Of a stretch of DNA of 64,000 nucleotides, positions 41,042-48,484 are shown piece by piece. The position numbers and the translations under genes were made by a program. The first letter of the stretch is position 1, and each line of letters opens with the position of its first letter. This DNA is from Phytoactinopolyspora limicola (GTDB taxonomy: Bacteria; Actinomycetota; Actinomycetes; Jiangellales; Jiangellaceae). The stretch lies in NCBI RefSeq assembly GCF_011320225.1, contig NZ_JAAOEN010000001.1, positions 973,652 to 1,037,651 of the forward strand, in the 5' to 3' direction. Below the pieces are notes generated by a model, which saw only the letters and a program-made list of their open reading frames with translations, was not told the DNA's origin and ran no database searches.

Positions 41042-41683
41042 TCAGGATCGGCAGGCTGTTGCGCCGCCCTCGGATTCCCACGCGGTCTTGGCCACCCGGT
41101 CCGCGTGTGCCGCAGCCGGAGCCACGGGTGGCTCGGCTTGCACGGGTGCGTGGGCGGCCAGGATGTCGCTGGCTCGGTTGTGATGGTTGTCGTGCTGGAT
41201 CGTCGCGAATACCCGCTCGGCGAGCAGCGGGCTGCTGTCTGCGGGCACTACCAACAGGTCCAGGCGGTAGTTGCCGTGACGACTAGTGAGGCTGACGAGG
41301 TGCGGGTCGATAGTGCGAAACCATCCCAACTGGACCGTAGTGCCGCCGGTGGCCAGCTTCTTCCCCACGCCGTTGTTCCACGAGGTCTGGTGGTAGGCGA
41401 CCCGGGCCACGATGAAGCCACGTCGGGAGAGCGCGGCTACCAGCGCTGGCAACTCGGTGGCGAGGTCGCTTGACCGGGGCCACCATGCGCCGTCGACGGC
41501 CCTGACGTCACCTGTGACTGTTGGGCGGAACGCGGCGCGTAGCGTCGAGGGATGGCCTGACTTGCTGTCGGGCGGTCGCCTGATCACACCTATCTCCTGG
41601 CGCCGTTGGTGGCTCCGGTCTGGATCGTCGGCCATGTCGGCGGGGGCGAGACCGTGGATCAGGTGTAGGCCTGCTGTGCCCAT
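41042..41683 (-). CDS. DUF5994 family protein
   Basis: This 213-residue soluble protein carries the actinobacterial DUF5994 pattern: DGAWWPRSSDLATELPALVA (~64-83), RVAYHQTSWNNG, VQLGWFRTIDPHLVSL and YRLDLLVVP. The family is abundant in actinomycetes and uncharacterised. It is the first gene of a probable operon with the desaturase. The AT-rich upstream DNA contains TTCTAGTA-type elements shared with the winged-helix regulator, so it may be part of a membrane-stress response. Confidence 0.8.
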   Translation of the reverse strand: MGTAGLHLIHGLAPADMADDPDRSHQRRQEIGVIRRPPDSKSGHPSTLRAAFRPTVTGDVRAVDGAWWPRSSDLATELPALVAALSRRGFIVARVAYHQTSWNNGVGKKLATGGTTVQLGWFRTIDPHLVSLTSRHGNYRLDLLVVPADSSPLLAERVFATIQHDNHHNRASDILAAHAPVQAEPPVAPAAAHADRVAKTAWESEGGATACRS

Positions 41684-41742
41684 GGTGTCCTCGATTCGGC
41701 GGACGTTGCGTCCGCCAGTAGTAACTTCAACCGTAACAAAGG

Positions 41743-41772
41743 AACTAGAAAACTAGCAAATTTTTTCTAGTA
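41743..41772 (-). promoter_or_regulatory. TTCTAGTA-type operator cluster upstream of DUF5994/desaturase
   Basis: This AT-rich island contains TTCTAGTA (41765-41772) and a CTAG-AAAA-CTAG dyad (41745-41756). The octamer is identical to the two at the winged-helix regulator promoter about 2.3 kb away. It lies 60-90 bp upstream of the DUF5994 start. Confidence 0.55.
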
Positions 41773-41983
41773 TTTTTTACCATGTATGGATTGTGGTGAG
41801 GAGCATCGTTGGCCCTCTGGGCGTGAGCCGCGGCTGGTGCGTTCGCGATGCGTTGTGCGTGGGGAGCTGCCGGCAGCCCCTGAGTCGAACGGACTCCTGT
41901 CGAGCCCCATCGTTCGCCTGTTCGCGTGCACGTTCGTGCGTCGATCCTTCGGAATGCAGCATTGCGGAGCGTAGAATTGGAGA

Positions 41984-42142
41984 ATGTTGACTCTCGTGAT
42001 CGTGCTGCTTGCCATCTGGCTGGTTCTGTCGATCGTCGGGTTCGCAATCGAAGGCATTCTCTGGCTCGGCGTGATCGGCGTTGTCCTGTTCGTCGCTACG
42101 GCGATCATCGGATGGATCCGGCGCAATGCTCGTAGGGCGTAG
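41984..42142 (+). CDS. 52-aa hydrophobic membrane protein
   Basis: The ATG at 41984 follows TTGGAGA. The product starts MLTLVIVLLAIWLVLSIVGF and contains a second hydrophobic stretch (LGVIGVVLFVATAIIGW) before a basic tail RRNARRA. This gives two membrane helices in a hairpin with a positive-inside C-terminus. Very similar tiny hydrophobic proteins are frequent in actinomycetes and have no known function. It probably shares the AT-rich regulatory region upstream with the divergent DUF5994 gene. Confidence 0.7.
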   Translation: MLTLVIVLLAIWLVLSIVGFAIEGILWLGVIGVVLFVATAIIGWIRRNARRA

Positions 42143-42225
42143 TTGCACCTGACTGCTGATCCCGCCCGTCGAGAGAATGTGACCGCACCGCGTCGAGATG
42201 GCGGACCCAGGGTCGGCCGTGTGCC

Positions 42226-42305
42226 GACAAGCCGGTACTGAAGCTCAGGGAATCCGACGGCTACTCGATGGGATCCTCAAGCTGATCTACGACGTCAGGC
42301 GCTGA
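42226..42305 (+). pseudogene. 3' remnant of a dihydrofolate-reductase-like gene
   Basis: This ~80-bp stretch is clearly related to the last 80 bp of the intact gene ending at 50783 (shared AAGCTCAGGGAATCC and ATCCTCAAGCTGATC). A one-base deletion near 42270 destroys the frame. It abuts the 3' end of the AraC-like gene on the opposite strand, mirroring the arrangement at 50.8 kb. Confidence 0.7.
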
Positions 42306-42997
42306 TCCAGGTCAAGAGCGATGGCCCCACCGGTGCCGCCGCGGAGCTGCCCGGCGGTGCGCCCGACGTACGTGCGCAGGGCGCGGGCCAGGTGCGGCTC
42401 GTCGAAGTAGTCGAGCGTGGCGACGACATCGGCGACGAGGGCACCGGCGGCCAGGAGTTCCGCCGCAGTCCGGGCGCGTTCGATCTGCCGGATGGCGCCC
42501 TGGGTGAGCCCCGTCGCCGTTCGGAACCGGCGCTCGACCGTGCGGTTAGCGACGGCCGGACGATGGCCACGCACGACGTCGGCGACGAGTGGATCACGGA
42601 CGATGATTCCGGACCGGACCAGACGATCGACCAGAGCCTCGGCATCGTCGGGCCCCGGCGTCGGCCAGCGCGCGCCATCCAGCCGGAAGGTCCGGCGGGT
42701 GGTGTCAGGGAGTTCGACGCCCCCGTCTACCAGCGCCGTCGCGGGCATTGCCCGGAGCGAAGTTCCTACGGCGAATTCGATGCCCGTGAAGGTCGCGCCC
42801 TCCGGAACCGGTGCAGCGCCGGTCCTCGTCTCGGGGCCGGACACGCTGGCATACGACCGGCCTTCGTGCTGCCAGAACACCAACCCCCAGCGCACCGCCG
42901 CGACCGAGGTCATCTCTGCGACCTGCTCACTCGTGCAGGTCCACACTATGTCGCACCACGGCGAGTCGGACGCACGTGTCTCGAAACGCAGTCCCAC
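42287..42997 (-). CDS. AraC-family regulator, intact copy
   Basis: This 236-residue protein starts at GTG 42997 (VGLRFETRASDSPWCD), the point where family likeness begins. Its N-terminal sensor half contains DIVWTCTSEQVAEMTSVAAV and GLVFWQHEG. The C-terminal HTH (~150-225) contains RTVERRFRTATGLTQGAIRQ, ARTAAELLAAG and YFDEPHLARALRTYVG. Such regulators often control small enzyme genes next to them. A degraded copy of its 3' end lies at 50784-50853, beside a DHFR-like gene, the probable ancestral partner. Confidence 0.82.
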   Translation of the reverse strand: MGLRFETRASDSPWCDIVWTCTSEQVAEMTSVAAVRWGLVFWQHEGRSYASVSGPETRTGAAPVPEGATFTGIEFAVGTSLRAMPATALVDGGVELPDTTRRTFRLDGARWPTPGPDDAEALVDRLVRSGIIVRDPLVADVVRGHRPAVANRTVERRFRTATGLTQGAIRQIERARTAAELLAAGALVADVVATLDYFDEPHLARALRTYVGRTAGQLRGGTGGAIALDLDQRLTS

Positions 42998-43157
42998 GAG
43001 TGCAGGATACGCCCCTAGCCGATCCGACCGAATCGAACACAGATTGTCGGGTCCGCCGGGTGCTGAGATGTCTACTGTGGAACGATCCTCCGGAGTCGAC
43101 GGTGGCCGCACCCCGGTCCGGTGCGACGACGTACGCCACCAAGGAGCTAGGAGATCA

Positions 43158-44279
43158 GTGGGCAGCACGATCAGCACATGGCACGCCCATGCCGATACAG
43201 CCGCACCGGGACTTGTTTCCGGTGGAGAGTTCGCCGTACTGCTGGCACCGTCTGCTAACCGGGTCTACACGGAGAACGCCGTCGAGATGCTCCGCGGCGA
43301 GCTTTCAGTGTTCGATCAGTGTCTGCTCGCGGGCACGGTGAGCAACATCCGCGTCGACGCTATGGCGGAGGCACCTTGTGTCCGTTTCGCCGGCGAGGGG
43401 CTCACGGCTCGTGACGTGAACTGTTTGATGAATCTGTCCTCCGCTTATGTGCTGTTCTCGGTCCATGACGGGATGCTGGCGCCGGTCACGGGACGCCGGC
43501 TGGATCGTTATGACGATGATCTGCTCACGATCCTGAAATACCGGGGTAAGACGAATGAGCAGTTCACCAAGTTGCTTCTCAACGTCACTGCTGCCGCGAT
43601 GGGGTCTGCCGAGTCCTTTCTGAGCCGCCAGTTGCGGGTGCTCGACCCGCTATGTGGACGCGGCACCACCTTGAATCAGGCGATCATGTACGGCTGGGAC
43701 GCCTACGGGATCGACATCGACAAGAACGATACGGAGACCTACGCCGCGTTCATCCGTCGTTGGCTCAAGGACAAACGTCTGAAACACACCGTCGCCGAAT
43801 CCCGCCTTCGCCGGGAGGGGAAGACTCTCGGGCGGCGTTTCTCCGTGGAGTTCGCCGAGACCAAAGAGGCCTACAAGGCCGGCCGGTCGCAGACGGTCGA
43901 CGTGGTGACCGCCGACACCGTGCGCAGCGACGACGTCCACGCAGCGGGATCGTTCGACGTCATCGTCGCCGACGCCCCCTATGGGGTCCAGCACGGCGGA
44001 ATCCACAAGGGCACCGCCGGTTCGCGGGCGCGGCTATCGCGGGACCCGACGGCGTTGCTAGAGACCGCGATACCCGGTTGGGCGAGGTTGTTACGCGAGG
44101 GCGGCGCGATCGGCGTGGCGTGGAACACTCTTCACACCTCGCGCGAAGACCTCGTAGCGATCATGACCACCTGCGGCCTGCACGTCATGGGTGATGACTG
44201 CTACGCAGGGTTTCGGCATCGGGTCGACCACGCGATCGACCGCGACCTGATCGTCGCCCGCAAGCTCCGCCCGAGATGA
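43158..44279 (+). CDS. TRM11/UPF0020-type SAM-dependent methyltransferase
   Basis: This 373-residue protein starts at GTG 43158 after TAGGAG. The N-terminal ~150 residues are a substrate-recognition region. The methyltransferase core has the SAM motif LDPLCGRGTTLNQAIMYGWD (~162-181) and a catalytic VADAPYGVQH (~273-282), a DPPY-like motif of N-methylating nucleic-acid enzymes. KYRGKTNEQFTKLLLNV links the two parts. It probably methylates guanosine or adenosine in tRNA or another RNA. A hairpin terminator follows at 44305-44335. Confidence 0.78.
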   Translation: MGSTISTWHAHADTAAPGLVSGGEFAVLLAPSANRVYTENAVEMLRGELSVFDQCLLAGTVSNIRVDAMAEAPCVRFAGEGLTARDVNCLMNLSSAYVLFSVHDGMLAPVTGRRLDRYDDDLLTILKYRGKTNEQFTKLLLNVTAAAMGSAESFLSRQLRVLDPLCGRGTTLNQAIMYGWDAYGIDIDKNDTETYAAFIRRWLKDKRLKHTVAESRLRREGKTLGRRFSVEFAETKEAYKAGRSQTVDVVTADTVRSDDVHAAGSFDVIVADAPYGVQHGGIHKGTAGSRARLSRDPTALLETAIPGWARLLREGGAIGVAWNTLHTSREDLVAIMTTCGLHVMGDDCYAGFRHRVDHAIDRDLIVARKLRPR

Positions 44280-44304
44280 CCAGAGGCGTTTAGTCCACGC
44301 AGGG

Positions 44305-44335
44305 CCGCCAGGATTGTTGCCAACGACCCTGGCGG
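44305..44335. terminator. Hairpin after the methyltransferase gene
   Basis: CCGCCAGG and CCTGGCGG form a perfect 8-bp stem with a 15-nt loop, 26 bp after the stop codon. There is no U run, but such hairpins are common terminators in high-GC genomes. Confidence 0.45.
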
Positions 44336-44399
44336 TCATGCTGGCATCCGAGAGGCCATGTCCTGCAGCCCTCTAGCATGAGAATCAAGGGAGGGCAGG

Positions 44400-45275
44400 A
44401 TGGATCAATGGAATCGCGCGATCGCCGAGATCGAGAACCATCTCGATGGGCATATTGATGTGTCCGCCCTGGCGCGGCTGGTGCTGACCACCGAATTCCA
44501 CTTCCGGCGTATTTTCTCCACTCTCGCCGGCATGCCGATTTCTGAATACATCCGGCGACGACGTATGACCGTCGCCGCCGCGGCAATCCTCGAAGGACGC
44601 GAGAAGATCGACACCATCGCGCGGAGCTATGGCTACACGTCTCCGGACTCCTTCACTCGCGCCTTCAAGACCGTTCACGGGCTCACGCCCGAACAGGCCA
44701 GACGTGAAGGCGCCACACTGCTGTCCCAGCCACGCCTGACCTTCCGTCTCCACGTTGAAGGCAGCTCGGAGATCTCTTACCGGATCGTGCGCAAGGACTC
44801 CTTCAAGCTCGTCGGACGCACTGCCCGTGTTCCCATCATTCACCACGGCACCAATCCCGCCATGGTCGAGTTCGAGGAGTCGATCAGCGACACCGACTAC
44901 GCCACGATCGAGAACTTGTCCGATCAGGAACCACTCGGTGTGCTGGCCGTCTGCGACAACATCGCCGAGGACCGTGCCGAAGGCAGCAGCATGAACTATG
45001 GGATCGCCGCGGCGACCCACCGCAGCCCACCGACGGGCCACCACTGCACCGAGGTAGCGGCGGGCACCTGGCTCGTCCTGAGCTCAACCGGGGTGTTTCC
45101 CCAGGCCGTAGCGGCGATGTGGTTCCAAGCCGGCGCCCAGTGGTTCCCCTCGAACCCCTACCGGCTCATACCGGGGCCAGAAATCGTTCAAGCCAGCTAC
45201 GACCCCTCCGGCTCCCGCGTACGGGCCGAGCTATGGCTCCCGGTGAAACCCACTAGTCGTCTCGACGTAGCCTGA
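44400..45275 (+). CDS. AraC regulator with GyrI-like effector domain
   Basis: This 291-residue protein has an N-terminal AraC DNA-binding domain (~1-100: HIDVSALARLVLTTEFHFRR, ARSYGYTSPDSFTRAFKTVH) and a C-terminal GyrI-like/AraC effector-binding domain (~125-290: YRIVRKDSFKLVGRTARVPI). This arrangement matches Rob-type multidrug-responsive activators. The GyrI domain binds hydrophobic small molecules. The regulated target is not evident: the next gene (hypothetical, 45293) is 17 bp downstream and may be co-transcribed. Confidence 0.88.
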   Translation: MDQWNRAIAEIENHLDGHIDVSALARLVLTTEFHFRRIFSTLAGMPISEYIRRRRMTVAAAAILEGREKIDTIARSYGYTSPDSFTRAFKTVHGLTPEQARREGATLLSQPRLTFRLHVEGSSEISYRIVRKDSFKLVGRTARVPIIHHGTNPAMVEFEESISDTDYATIENLSDQEPLGVLAVCDNIAEDRAEGSSMNYGIAAATHRSPPTGHHCTEVAAGTWLVLSSTGVFPQAVAAMWFQAGAQWFPSNPYRLIPGPEIVQASYDPSGSRVRAELWLPVKPTSRLDVA

Positions 45276-45292
45276 CGGGTAGCTTGGCGAGC

Positions 45293-45733
45293 GTGTACAC
45301 GCCGGCCGCCGCCTTCCGTCGTACTCCTGCTGAACGCGCCGACCAGGAACTCGCCTGGCGCCGCAGCGATCAAGCGTTTTTCGCTGCTGGCGCGTGTCAT
45401 ATCTTGGCGTGGGCGTTCGCCGCCAAGCGGCCCACATTCCAGATCGTCGCACTCCGAAAGGTCGGCGAAAAGCACTCCAGCCATACCATCGCCACCAACG
45501 GCACGTGGGCGTTCGATCACGATGGCTGGACGTTGGAGTCCGAGCTGCTGGCCGTGACCGCGGAGTTCGAACCCGAAACGCCGTGGGAACGTTTGGTTGT
45601 CACTGAGGACCTGGCGACATTCTGTCGGAACCACTATCACCGGCCTGCCAGCATGTACGCGGCTGATCCATGGCCGCGAGCAGCGGCGTACATCGCGAAG
45701 TTCCCGCCAACGCCCCCGACGAACGACGAATAG
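45293..45733 (+). CDS. Conserved-type hypothetical protein
   Basis: This protein is 146 residues from GTG 45293 (a TTG at 45284 is an alternative). It is soluble and Trp-rich, with FRRTPAERADQELAWRRSDQ, ACHILAWAFAAKRP, WAFDHDGWTLESELLAV and a His-rich RNHYHRPASMYAADPWPRAA. The pattern looks like a conserved actinobacterial family, but I cannot name a function. It begins 17 bp after the AraC-GyrI gene and may belong to its transcript. Confidence 0.6.
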   Translation: MYTPAAAFRRTPAERADQELAWRRSDQAFFAAGACHILAWAFAAKRPTFQIVALRKVGEKHSSHTIATNGTWAFDHDGWTLESELLAVTAEFEPETPWERLVVTEDLATFCRNHYHRPASMYAADPWPRAAAYIAKFPPTPPTNDE

Positions 45734-45805
45734 GTCTGCGTACCCCGGCAGTGGCGCCCCCGGCCGGATCGGGCCCGATCGTGGTATCCGGCAGTCACAT
45801 GTCGT

Positions 45806-46303
45806 TCACGATGACAACTGGCGGCGCCGCACGGTGGCAGCGACGGCGACCGCCACGAGCCCGATCAGGGTGGTATATAACCCGACCGCGGGTCTATTGA
45901 CGTCAGTGTTCGCTAGGCCGAACACCAGCAACGCAGCGGTCGCCACGGCTACCACGATTCCGAGTGTCTGCGCCGCGCGGTTCGCCGCTGCCGACTGGCT
46001 TATCGCAGCTGCGACAGCCACTCCCACCGTCATCAGGAGCACGATGGCAACGACGACTTCGGCCGCGCCCTCGGTGAACATAGCCCAGCCGATCTCGGCC
46101 GAGGAATGGTACTCGTATGAGTCGGTCGATACCGCCCACGGCACGGCGAGGCCTACCACCGTCAGCGTGGCACCTGCCACCATGACCGCGCCGGTACCTG
46201 CTATGGCGATCAGACGCTCCTGTTGCAGTTCCAATCGCTGGATCCGCGACTGCAACACATCAAGGTCGTTCGATGGTTCACGCTTACGGGGAGAGTTGGC
46301 CAC
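45806..46303 (-). CDS. Four-helix membrane protein of unknown function
   Basis: This protein is 165 residues from GTG 46303. An N-terminal heptad-like stretch (LDVLQSRIQRLELQQERLIA) suggests a short coiled coil. Four membrane helices follow (~32-54, 72-97, 110-130 and 138-155). The loop between the first two is acidic/polar and probably external. No family motif is recognised. The gene is monocistronic on the minus strand and divergent from the small HTH gene at 46437. Confidence 0.6.
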   Translation of the reverse strand: MANSPRKREPSNDLDVLQSRIQRLELQQERLIAIAGTGAVMVAGATLTVVGLAVPWAVSTDSYEYHSSAEIGWAMFTEGAAEVVVAIVLLMTVGVAVAAAISQSAAANRAAQTLGIVVAVATAALLVFGLANTDVNRPAVGLYTTLIGLVAVAVAATVRRRQLSS

Positions 46304-46390
46304 GCCAGCAATTATGGCGCGGAGAACAGCGCGCGGTGTCTCGGCGTCGCATCTATCGATGCTCCACGGGGTACCGCCCCACCGCCAGTG

Positions 46391-46434
46391 GTCAATTGAG
46401 GTTGACGCTAACTTCGTCGTCAATTACGGTTGAC
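46391..46434. promoter_or_regulatory. Tandem GTCAA-N6-TTGAC operators
   Basis: GTCAATTGAGGTTGAC (46391-46406) and GTCAATTACGGTTGAC (46419-46434) are two copies of a GTCAA-6nt-TTGAC dyad, 28 bp apart. The second ends 2 bp before the HTH gene's ATG. Such close-set, nearly identical dyads imply cooperative regulator binding, probably by the HTH protein itself. Confidence 0.65.
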
Positions 46435-46436
46435 GC

Positions 46437-46673
46437 ATGGATGCTGAGCAGTTGGCGGGTCTGGCGGTGGCCGTCACCGATGACGATCCCTTGGTGGGTT
46501 TGGAGGCCGTGACGCGGATGCGTGGCGAGATGGAGCGGGCAGAGGCGGTGCTTGTGCGCCGAGCTCGCAATGCGGGGCTGACGTGGGTGGAGATCGCAGG
46601 GGCGCTGGGGGTTTCCAAGCAGGCAGTGCACAAGAAGCATGGTGGTCGTCGCCTGTTAGGGGGAAGGTCGTGA
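46437..46673 (+). CDS. 78-aa helix-turn-helix protein
   Basis: The protein consists of an N-terminal helical region and a C-terminal HTH (NAGLTWVEIAGALGVSKQAV followed by HKKHGGRR). In actinomycetes, similar small HTH proteins are often coupled to Clp-N-domain genes and use GTCAA/TTGAC-type dyads. Here two such dyads lie directly upstream, and the partner is a serine hydrolase whose GTG overlaps this stop by 4 bp. It is probably an autoregulator of this two-gene operon. Confidence 0.75.
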   Translation: MDAEQLAGLAVAVTDDDPLVGLEAVTRMRGEMERAEAVLVRRARNAGLTWVEIAGALGVSKQAVHKKHGGRRLLGGRS

Positions 46674-47653
46674 CGGATGTGGCAGCTGACGAGCAACTCG
46701 CGGAGAAGGTCGGAGAGATGCTCGGGCCTCGGCATCCGGTGTTCGCCGCAGCGACTGTCACGTCGTCGTCGGCGACCGTGACCGCCCGCGGGGCTGACCT
46801 CGACGCCGACTTCGAGATCGGCTCGATCTCCAAGGGCATCACCGGGCTGCTCTACGCCGACGCGAAGGCCCGAGGGGAGATAAGCCGCGACCCGACCCTC
46901 GGAGAATTGCTGCCGCTGGGTGATGTTCCCGCCGCCGCGGTCCCGTTGGAGTCGATCAGCACTCATCGCTCCGGGCTGCCGGGCCTCCCCAAGTCGGCGC
47001 ATCCGTTACGACGGACGGTTGCTCTGTGGCGACACGGCACCAACCCGTACGGTGAGACCCTGGAACAGCTCCTCGCCCAGGCGCGGGGCGTCGAGGTGGG
47101 CAAACCACGGGCGCGCTACTCCAACTTCGGGTTCGAGCTGCTCGGCCATGCGATCGCCGGCGCCGCGGGGATGACCTTCGCCGAGCTGGTTCGGGATCGC
47201 CTTGCCGATCCGCTCGGGCTCGGGTGCTTCTACCTGCCGGCGACGACCGACGAGCTTCGAGCCACCGCGCTCACCGGCCGGACCAAACGGGGTGCACCGC
47301 GCCAGCCCTGGACGGGTGAGGCGCTGGGACCAGCCGGTGGCATCCGGTCCTGCATACACGACATGGCCAAGCTGACGGCCACCCTGCTCGCCGGGTCGGC
47401 ACCCGGTGCCGCAGCACTCGATCCGGTCGCGCCATTCGGCCGAGGCGCCCGGATCGGCGCCGGCTGGGTCACCACCGACGTCGGGGGTCGCACCATCACC
47501 TGGCACAACGGTGGCACCGGTGGCTTCCGGTCCTGGCTCGGGCTTGACCGCACCGCAAGCACCGGTGTGGTCATCCTGTCCGCCACATCAGTATCGGTCG
47601 ACCGCCACGGGTTCGCGCTCCTCACCGACCACACCACCAAGACGAGCGGATGA
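46670..47653 (+). CDS. Serine hydrolase, class C beta-lactamase/DD-peptidase family
   Basis: This protein is 327 residues from GTG 46670. The three active-site motifs are present: SxxK as GSISKGITG (~47-55), YxN as RYSNFGFELLG (~140-150) and a HxG-type HNGGTGGFRSW (~280-290). There is no signal peptide or lipobox, so it appears cytosolic, unlike most true beta-lactamases and DD-peptidases. Cytosolic members are often esterases. Translational coupling to the HTH gene suggests a regulated, inducible activity on an unknown ester or amide. Confidence 0.85.
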   Translation: MTDVAADEQLAEKVGEMLGPRHPVFAAATVTSSSATVTARGADLDADFEIGSISKGITGLLYADAKARGEISRDPTLGELLPLGDVPAAAVPLESISTHRSGLPGLPKSAHPLRRTVALWRHGTNPYGETLEQLLAQARGVEVGKPRARYSNFGFELLGHAIAGAAGMTFAELVRDRLADPLGLGCFYLPATTDELRATALTGRTKRGAPRQPWTGEALGPAGGIRSCIHDMAKLTATLLAGSAPGAAALDPVAPFGRGARIGAGWVTTDVGGRTITWHNGGTGGFRSWLGLDRTASTGVVILSATSVSVDRHGFALLTDHTTKTSG

Positions 47654-47749
47654 GAGAACAACCCGCCCGGGTATGGGGTGAGACGAGCCGAACCGTGTCG
47701 CTGACCTGGGCGCCGCCCGGTTGTCTGCGCCGGCGCTTCAGGTCCGTAC

Positions 47750-47780
47750 TTGACCTTGACACGGTGATAACGTCTTCACT
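47750..47780 (+). promoter_or_regulatory. MerR-type promoter with 19-bp spacer
   Basis: TTGACC (47750-47755) and TTCACT (47775-47780) are separated by 19 bp containing an imperfect TTGACAC/GTGATAA dyad. Over-long spacers with a central dyad are the hallmark of MerR-activated promoters. It precedes the HEAT gene and the MerR-HEAT gene. Confidence 0.5.
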
Positions 47781-47815
47781 GGTGGTGGGAGGTGGTCCAG
47801 ATCTACTCGACACCC

Positions 47816-48484
47816 ATGAATCCACCGGACACCAAGCTGTTCGGTGCCTTGAGCGCCGACGACCCGTCGACCCGGCTCGCGGCCGCGCTAGCAGTGGGTA
47901 CACAGGCTAGGCCAGGCTCCGTCGAAGTATTGGTAGCCCGGTGCGCCACCGAGCCGGACTTCTTCGTGCGCGAGATGCTCACCTGGGCGTTGACCCGCTA
48001 CCCGGCGGAAGTCACGGTGCCCAGACTCGTCCGGGAGCTTCGTTCCGAGGGGGCTCAGGCGCGCAGCCAGGCGTTGCACACCTTGTCCAAGATCGGCGAT
48101 ACGAGTGCGTGGCCGGCGATCACGCGGTCGTTGTTGCACGATGCCGACGACGAGGTTGCCCGAGCTGCCTGGCGGGCGGCCGTCGTCCTCGTGCCCACGG
48201 AAGAGAAGTCGGTACTAACCGCTGAACTGGCTGCTCAGCTTGGCCGCGGCAACCGGGATGTGTGGTTGAGTCTCACCCGTGCGCTCGTCGCTCTCGGAGA
48301 CGTGATCCTGCCAGCGCTTACCGCGGCAACGGCGAGCGACGACTCGACGGTGGTAGTGCACGCTCGTGCAACAGAGCTGATGCTGCGCGACCCGGACGCC
48401 GGGTTCGATGACGCCGTCGAAGAGGCGAAAAGATGCCTCGCGCCGGGTCTGGAGCGGGCGAGGGGTCAGTGTGCTGATCGGTGA
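47816..48484 (+). CDS. HEAT-repeat protein
   Basis: This protein is 222 residues from ATG 47816 (GTG 47792 is possible and closer to GGGAGG). It consists of repeated ~30-residue helical hairpins of the HEAT/PBS-lyase type, for example PRLVRELRSEGAQARSQALH, TLSKIGDTSAWPAITRSLLH and DADDEVARAAWRAAVVLV. These scaffolds mediate protein-protein contact. The stop overlaps the next gene by 14 bp. The neighbour fuses a MerR domain to the same type of repeats, so the two proteins may bind each other. Confidence 0.8.
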   Translation: MNPPDTKLFGALSADDPSTRLAAALAVGTQARPGSVEVLVARCATEPDFFVREMLTWALTRYPAEVTVPRLVRELRSEGAQARSQALHTLSKIGDTSAWPAITRSLLHDADDEVARAAWRAAVVLVPTEEKSVLTAELAAQLGRGNRDVWLSLTRALVALGDVILPALTAATASDDSTVVVHARATELMLRDPDAGFDDAVEEAKRCLAPGLERARGQCADR

